Positions 15,186-18,370 of a DNA stretch of 18,370 nucleotides are shown here, piece after piece (within the stretch, counting starts at the first letter, position 1; every line of letters starts with the position of its first letter). The translations under genes and the position numbers were made by a program. Source of the stretch: Frankiales bacterium (lineage in GTDB: Bacteria; Actinomycetota; Actinomycetes; Mycobacteriales; SCTD01); contig JAOPVD010000339.1 in NCBI GenBank assembly GCA_025966295.1, forward strand, positions 1 through 18,370, read 5' to 3'. Under the pieces are notes generated by a model. It worked only from the letters and a program-made list of their open reading frames with translations, made no database searches and was not told the DNA's origin.

Positions 15186-15191
15186 TAGGGT
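15186..15191 (+). promoter_or_regulatory. nhaA: Candidate -10 hexamer (TAGGGT) of nhaA
   Basis: TAGGGT lies 5 nt before the GTG at 15197. There is no Shine-Dalgarno. It is paired with the oppositely oriented TAGGCT at 15176-15181. Confidence 0.45.
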
Positions 15192-15196
15192 GACGC

Positions 15197-16348
15197 GTGC
15201 CCACCGTCCCCGCCGCAGTCCGCGAGGCCCTGCGCACCGAGACGGTCGGTGGCGGGCTGCTGGTCGCCGGTGCGCTGGTGGCGCTGCTGTGGGCGAACTC
15301 GCCGTGGGCCGACTCCTACACGGCGGTGCGCGAGCTGCGGGTCGGGCCGTCGGCGCTGCACCTGGACCTCACCCTGGGGACCTGGGCGGCCGACGGGCTG
15401 CTGGCCATCTTCTTCTTCGTGGCCGGGCTGGAGCTCAAGCGGGAGCTGGTCGCCGGTGAGCTGCGCGACCCGCGGCGGGCCGTGGTGCCGGTGGCGGCGG
15501 CGTGCGGCGGGGTGCTGGTCCCGGCCGGCCTGTACGCCCTGGTCAACCTGCGGGACGGCGGCCAGCTCGCCGGCTGGGCGATCCCGACGGCCACCGACAT
15601 CGCGTTCGCGCTGGCGGTGCTGGCGCTCGTCGGGCCCCGGCTGCCCACTGCGCTGCGGGCCTTCCTGCTGACCCTGGCGGTCGTCGACGACCTGATCGCC
15701 ATCACCATCATCGCGGTCGCCTACACCCAGGACCTGGACCTGCGAGCGCTGCTGCTGGCGGTCCTGCCTCTGGCCGCCTTCGCGGTGCTGGTGCAGCGCG
15801 GCGTGCGCGCCTGGTGGCTGCTGCTGCCGCTGGCCTGCGTCACCTGGGCGCTGGTGCACGCGTCCGGCGTGCACGCCACGGTGGCCGGGGTGCTGCTGGC
15901 CTTCACGGTGCCGGTGGGCCTGGCCGAGCGCTATGAGCACCGGATCCGGCCGCTCTCGGCCGGCGTCGCCGTACCGGTCTTCGCGCTGCTCTCCGCGGGG
16001 GTGGCCCTCGGTGGCCTGCGCGGCCTGGAGCGGGCGGTGTCGGACCCGGTGGCGCTCGGGATTGTGCTCGGCCTGGTGGTCGGCAAACCACTGGGGGTGC
16101 TGGGGACGACCTGGCTGGTGTCCCGGTTCATCCCGCTCGACAGCGACCTCGCCTGGCGCGACCTGGTCGGGCTGGCGGCGCTGTCCGGGGTCGGCTTCAC
16201 GGTGTCGCTGCTCATCGGCGAGCTGGCGTTCGGTGCCGGCAGCGAGCGGGACGGCCACGTGAAGGTCGCGGTGCTGCTGGGCTCGTTGCTCGCCGCGGGC
16301 CTGGCCGCGCTGCTGCTGCGCCCCCGGAACCGCGCGTACTCCGGCTGA
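15197..16348 (+). CDS. nhaA: Na+/H+ antiporter NhaA
   Basis: 383-aa polytopic membrane protein, close to the E. coli length (388 aa). It exchanges cytoplasmic Na+ (or Li+) for protons and helps keep pH and sodium balance. About twelve hydrophobic segments can be followed. FFFVAGLELKREL (72-84) is the family signature. The transport-site acids are present as D134 in PTATDIAFA and D164/D165 in AVVDDLIAI. K297 in VGKPLGV corresponds to the conserved Lys of TM10, and GVGFTVSLLIGELAF (331-345) is the conserved TM11 segment. The start is GTG at 15197, with TAGGGT 5 nt upstream. It is monocistronic by context: divergent from the thioesterase and 60 bp before the DUF4192 gene, which has its own candidate promoter. 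Confidence 0.97.
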   Translation: MPTVPAAVREALRTETVGGGLLVAGALVALLWANSPWADSYTAVRELRVGPSALHLDLTLGTWAADGLLAIFFFVAGLELKRELVAGELRDPRRAVVPVAAACGGVLVPAGLYALVNLRDGGQLAGWAIPTATDIAFALAVLALVGPRLPTALRAFLLTLAVVDDLIAITIIAVAYTQDLDLRALLLAVLPLAAFAVLVQRGVRAWWLLLPLACVTWALVHASGVHATVAGVLLAFTVPVGLAERYEHRIRPLSAGVAVPVFALLSAGVALGGLRGLERAVSDPVALGIVLGLVVGKPLGVLGTTWLVSRFIPLDSDLAWRDLVGLAALSGVGFTVSLLIGELAFGAGSERDGHVKVAVLLGSLLAAGLAALLLRPRNRAYSG

Positions 16349-16395
16349 CCGTCCACAGATCCGTCGTGGGCGCCCCACCGGGGCGGGGCGCGGAC

Positions 16396-16401
16396 CAGGC
16401 T
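16396..16401 (+). promoter_or_regulatory. Candidate -10 hexamer (CAGGCT) of the DUF4192 gene
   Basis: CAGGCT lies 7 nt before the ATG at 16409, the same layout as the mirror-strand site at 4165-4170. It is weaker than TAGGCT because the first T is missing. Confidence 0.35.
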
Positions 16402-16408
16402 GGACGGC

Positions 16409-17401
16409 ATGCCGAAGCCCGTCGCCCGCCTCCGCTCACCCGCCCAGCTGGTCGCCTCGCTGCCGCTCTGGCTGGGCTTCCTGCCGACCGAGAGCCTGGT
16501 GGCGATCTGCTGCCACGAGCCGCGAGGTCGGGTGGGCCTGACGATGCGCTTCGACCTGCCGGCGCCTGAGCACGAGCCGCTGCTCGTCCGTGACGTCGTG
16601 CGCCGGGTCCGGCAGCAGCGGGCCAGCCGCGTGGTGCTGGCGGTCTACACCGCCGAGCCCGACGGCGAGCGGCGGGCCCGGGCCCACCTCGTCGAGGAGC
16701 TGCGGGCGGCCGTCACCGGCGTGGTGACCGAGGCGGTTCTGGTGCGGGCCGGGCGGTTCTGGTCCTACCTGTGCAGCGAGCCGGCCTGCTGCCCGGCGGC
16801 CGGTACGCCGGTCGACGACGCGCGCGACTCCGCGCCGGTCCGGCTGCTGGAGGCCGAGCAGGTGCTGAACGGCCGCGCCGTCCTGCCCGACCGCACGGCG
16901 CTGGCGGCGACCGTTGCCGGCCCGGTGCTGCTCGCCGCCGAGGTGGCGGCGCAGCGCTGCGAGGTGGCGGCCCGGCTGCTCACCCAGGCGATCCGCGAGA
17001 CCGGCCTGACAGCCGCCGGCGACGCCTCCCTGCGGGCGTGGCGGGAGGCGGTCGCCCGGTTCCGGGCGCCACCCGCCCGGCTGGGTGAGATGGAGGCCGC
17101 CGCCCTCGCCGTCAGCCTGGTGGACGTCCGGGTCCGCGACCGGCTGATCGCGGCCCGCAGGGCCGACGTCCCGGGCCTGCTGGCGCTGCTGGAGGAGCTG
17201 GCCCGCCGGACCCCGGCGCCGTACGACGCGGCGGTCTGCACCGTGCTGGCCTGGTTGGCCTACTGCGAGGGCGGCGGCCCACTGGTGACGATCGCCCTCG
17301 ACCGGGCGCTGGCCACCGACCCGGGCTACCGGCTGGCGCAGCTGCTGCAGCAGGCCGTGCTGGCCCAGCTGCCGCCCGCGCAGCTGCGGCTGGCTGGCTA
17401 G
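16409..17401 (+). CDS. DUF4192 domain protein
   Basis: 330-aa protein covered by DUF4192, a family common in actinomycetes and without a known function. The N-terminal signature is LRSPAQLVASLPLWLGFLPTESL (8-30), followed by an alternating alpha/beta region (VGLTMRFDLP; ASRVVLAVYTAEP). The C-terminal conserved block is APYDAAVCTVLAWLAYCEGGGPL, then IALDRALATDPGYRLAQLL (about 270-317). There are no catalytic motifs I can name, no signal peptide and no membrane helices, so it should be cytosolic. The start ATG has CAGGCT 7 nt upstream and no Shine-Dalgarno. Its TAG stop lies within a CTAG that also gives the stop of the convergent 97-aa gene. Confidence 0.92.
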   Translation: MPKPVARLRSPAQLVASLPLWLGFLPTESLVAICCHEPRGRVGLTMRFDLPAPEHEPLLVRDVVRRVRQQRASRVVLAVYTAEPDGERRARAHLVEELRAAVTGVVTEAVLVRAGRFWSYLCSEPACCPAAGTPVDDARDSAPVRLLEAEQVLNGRAVLPDRTALAATVAGPVLLAAEVAAQRCEVAARLLTQAIRETGLTAAGDASLRAWREAVARFRAPPARLGEMEAAALAVSLVDVRVRDRLIAARRADVPGLLALLEELARRTPAPYDAAVCTVLAWLAYCEGGGPLVTIALDRALATDPGYRLAQLLQQAVLAQLPPAQLRLAG

Positions 17402-17691
17402 GCGGAGGCCAGCTCGACGCTGTCGACCACCTCGAACAGCTGGGCGGTCGGGGTGATGCCGAGCGGGGTGAGGGTGCGCTCCCAGACGGCGGCGAGGCCG
17501 TCCAGCAGCCCCTGGGCCTCGGCCACCGTGTCGAACTCGAGCCGGACGCAGACCTGCTCGGGCCGGTCGACGCCGCGGGCGACGCTGTAGCGCCGCACGC
17601 CGCGGGCCGCCCGGCCGGCCGGGTCGCTGTCGAACCCCTGCTTCCAGGCGTCGAAGTCGGTGGTGGCGTGCTGGATCTCGAGGACGATCAT
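17398..17691 (-). CDS. Small protein, 97 aa, probable dimeric alpha/beta-barrel (ABM-like) fold
   Basis: The start ATG at 17691 has AAGGAG (17703-17698) 6 nt upstream, so it is well defined. The pattern MIVLEIQHATTDFDAWKQGFDSDPAGR, then GVRRYSVARGVDRPEQVCVRLEFDTVAEAQGLLDGL, is a beta-alpha-beta-beta-alpha-beta arrangement like antibiotic-biosynthesis-monooxygenase/EthD-type ferredoxin-like barrels. A His-x7-Trp is near the N-terminus. I recognise the probable fold but no named family, and I infer no substrate. It ends in the CTAG shared with the DUF4192 gene. The large regulator gene lies 65 bp upstream on the same strand. Confidence 0.82.
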   Translation of the reverse strand: MIVLEIQHATTDFDAWKQGFDSDPAGRAARGVRRYSVARGVDRPEQVCVRLEFDTVAEAQGLLDGLAAVWERTLTPLGITPTAQLFEVVDSVELASA

Positions 17692-17712
17692 GGCGCTCTC
17701 CTTCGGTCGGGG

Positions 17713-17729
17713 AGGCGCTGCGCGCGCCT
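17713..17729 (-). other. Small hairpin in the gap between the regulator and the 97-aa gene
   Basis: AGGCGC and GCGCCT form a 6-bp stem with a 5-nt loop. There is no T-tract after it on the minus strand, so it is not a standard intrinsic terminator. It may be a weak transcript-end structure or chance in GC-rich DNA. Confidence 0.2.
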
Positions 17730-17756
17730 GTGCCCTGGAGGCGTTCAGTCGGTTGT

Positions 17757-18370
17757 TCAGTCCGGGACGAACACGCAGTGCAGCCCGGTCCGGACGTCCC
17801 GGTCCAGCCGGGCGCCGAGCGTGGGCAGGTCCTCGGCGATCCGAGCCAGCGCGGTACGCACCGCCCGGGTGACGTTCAGGCGGGCCTTCTCGGCGGCCGA
17901 CCCCACCACCCGGTCGCGGCCCCCCAGCCCGACGGCCCGGCTGAGCTCGGCGGTGAGCGCCGCGAGCTCGGCCTGCGCCCGCGCCGAGCCGTCGACGTCG
18001 CCGGCCGCATCCGCGTCGTCCAGCTCGGCCCGCAGGGCGGCCAGTCGCGCCCGGTAGGCGGCCTTGGCCTGCGGGTCGAGCACCGGCCCCGCGTCACCCA
18101 GGCCGTGCCGCTGGCCGGGCCCGTCGGTGAGGGCCACCAGGTCCAGGACGTGCCGCTCCACGCCGGGGTGGGCCAGCAGGTCGGCGAGGTAGCGCAGCCC
18201 CTTGCTGTCGCGCAGCCGGACGGTCCGGTCGGCGTCCGTCACCAGCCACCCGTCGCCGTCGCGGGCGAGCACGGGGACCTGGACCCGCTGGGTCAGCAGC
18301 CGGTGCATGCCCAGCTCGGTTGCGGTGGCCGTGGCCTCGGCCAGCAGGCGGCTGGCCCGGGCCGGGTCGC
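17757..18370 (-). CDS. C-terminal part of a large ATPase/TPR-type regulator (gene begins beyond the right edge)
   Basis: The frame is open from the window end to the TGA at 17757, giving 204 residues. The in-frame ATG at 18308 is internal, because the codons before it (DPARASRLLAEATATATELG) read as a TPR-like helix typical of the family. The rest matches the conserved C-terminus of large actinobacterial AAA-ATPase/adenylate-cyclase-like transcriptional regulators: TVRLRDSKGLRYLADLLAHPG, GDAGPVLDPQAKAAYRARLAALRAEL, AVGLGGRDRVVGSAAEKARLNVTRAVRTALARI, and the end GARLDRDVRTGLHCVFVPD. In those proteins this segment includes a winged-helix-like domain after an ATPase and TPR array. The upstream domains are not visible here, so DNA binding and ligand are not established. 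Confidence 0.85.
   Translation of the reverse strand, partial: DPARASRLLAEATATATELGMHRLLTQRVQVPVLARDGDGWLVTDADRTVRLRDSKGLRYLADLLAHPGVERHVLDLVALTDGPGQRHGLGDAGPVLDPQAKAAYRARLAALRAELDDADAAGDVDGSARAQAELAALTAELSRAVGLGGRDRVVGSAAEKARLNVTRAVRTALARIAEDLPTLGARLDRDVRTGLHCVFVPD

Noticed and set aside
15179..16378. A 399-codon minus-strand open frame opposite nhaA
   Set aside because: Low-complexity Gln/Arg/Gly/His sequence that mirrors the NhaA codons; no independent evidence of coding.
17757..18308. The ATG at 18308 as the start of a 183-aa gene
   Set aside because: Coding continues in frame to the window edge with TPR-like residues that precede this segment in related large regulators, and there is no ribosome site before the ATG.
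1..18370. Defence system, prophage, biosynthetic cluster or mobile element
   Set aside because: No integrase, transposase, toxin-antitoxin pair, nuclease/ATPase cassette, modular synthase or long direct repeats were seen. The gene content is typical chromosomal housekeeping and conserved actinomycete genes.

Overview
The window is very GC-rich DNA, with G/C at nearly every third codon position, frequent GTG starts and tightly packed genes. The gene families point to a high-GC actinomycete (Actinomycetota): a beta-phosphoglucomutase/GH65 pair like the mycobacterial Rv3400/Rv3401 pair, a wax ester synthase/DGAT, DUF4192, and an RsbW-like ATP-binding protein. I cannot name the genus. It looks like ordinary chromosome: I see no tRNA, rRNA, CRISPR array, transposase, integrase or phage gene, and no stretch over 300 bases without a gene.

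Left part (1-4157). On the minus strand lie the first codons of a luciferase-like flavin monooxygenase (cut by the window edge), a GH65 glycoside phosphorylase/hydrolase and a HAD beta-phosphoglucomutase. The last two overlap by a GTGA and form a two-step alpha-glucoside phosphorolysis module: disaccharide + Pi to beta-glucose 1-phosphate, then to glucose 6-phosphate. Divergent from them is a small methyltransferase of the ETFB-lysine-methyltransferase-like group, which runs tail-to-tail into a 103-aa conserved-looking protein of unknown function.

Middle (4280-9543, plus strand). In order: a free-standing CBM48 (glycogen-binding) protein, a large secreted amidohydrolase with peptidase-M19-like motifs, an SRPBCC lipid-binding-fold protein, a WS/DGAT acyltransferase, and a 5'-truncated hemerythrin-like ORF that begins just after, and in the same frame as, the acyltransferase stop.

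Right part (9540-18370). A Nudix hydrolase (minus) is divergent from a two-gene unit encoding an RsbW-type ATPase and a 155-aa partner with GTGA overlap. Then come the RNA helicase HrpA, a convergent 4HBT thioesterase, a divergent NhaA Na+/H+ antiporter, a DUF4192 protein, a convergent 97-aa small protein, and the C-terminal end of a large ATPase-type transcriptional regulator that runs off the right edge.

Cross-cutting architecture. All four tail-to-tail gene pairs overlap at their 3' ends (41, 4, 55 and 4 bp). Two of them share a single CTAG that gives a TAG stop on both strands. Several genes have no Shine-Dalgarno but carry a TAGGCT-like hexamer 5-10 nt before the start codon, which suggests leaderless transcripts. 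Between the thioesterase gene and nhaA two such hexamers stand back to back, 4 bp apart. I did not find a convincing wholly new multi-gene system; the most unusual items are the truncated hemerythrin, the large M19-like secreted enzyme and the promoter/terminus architecture.
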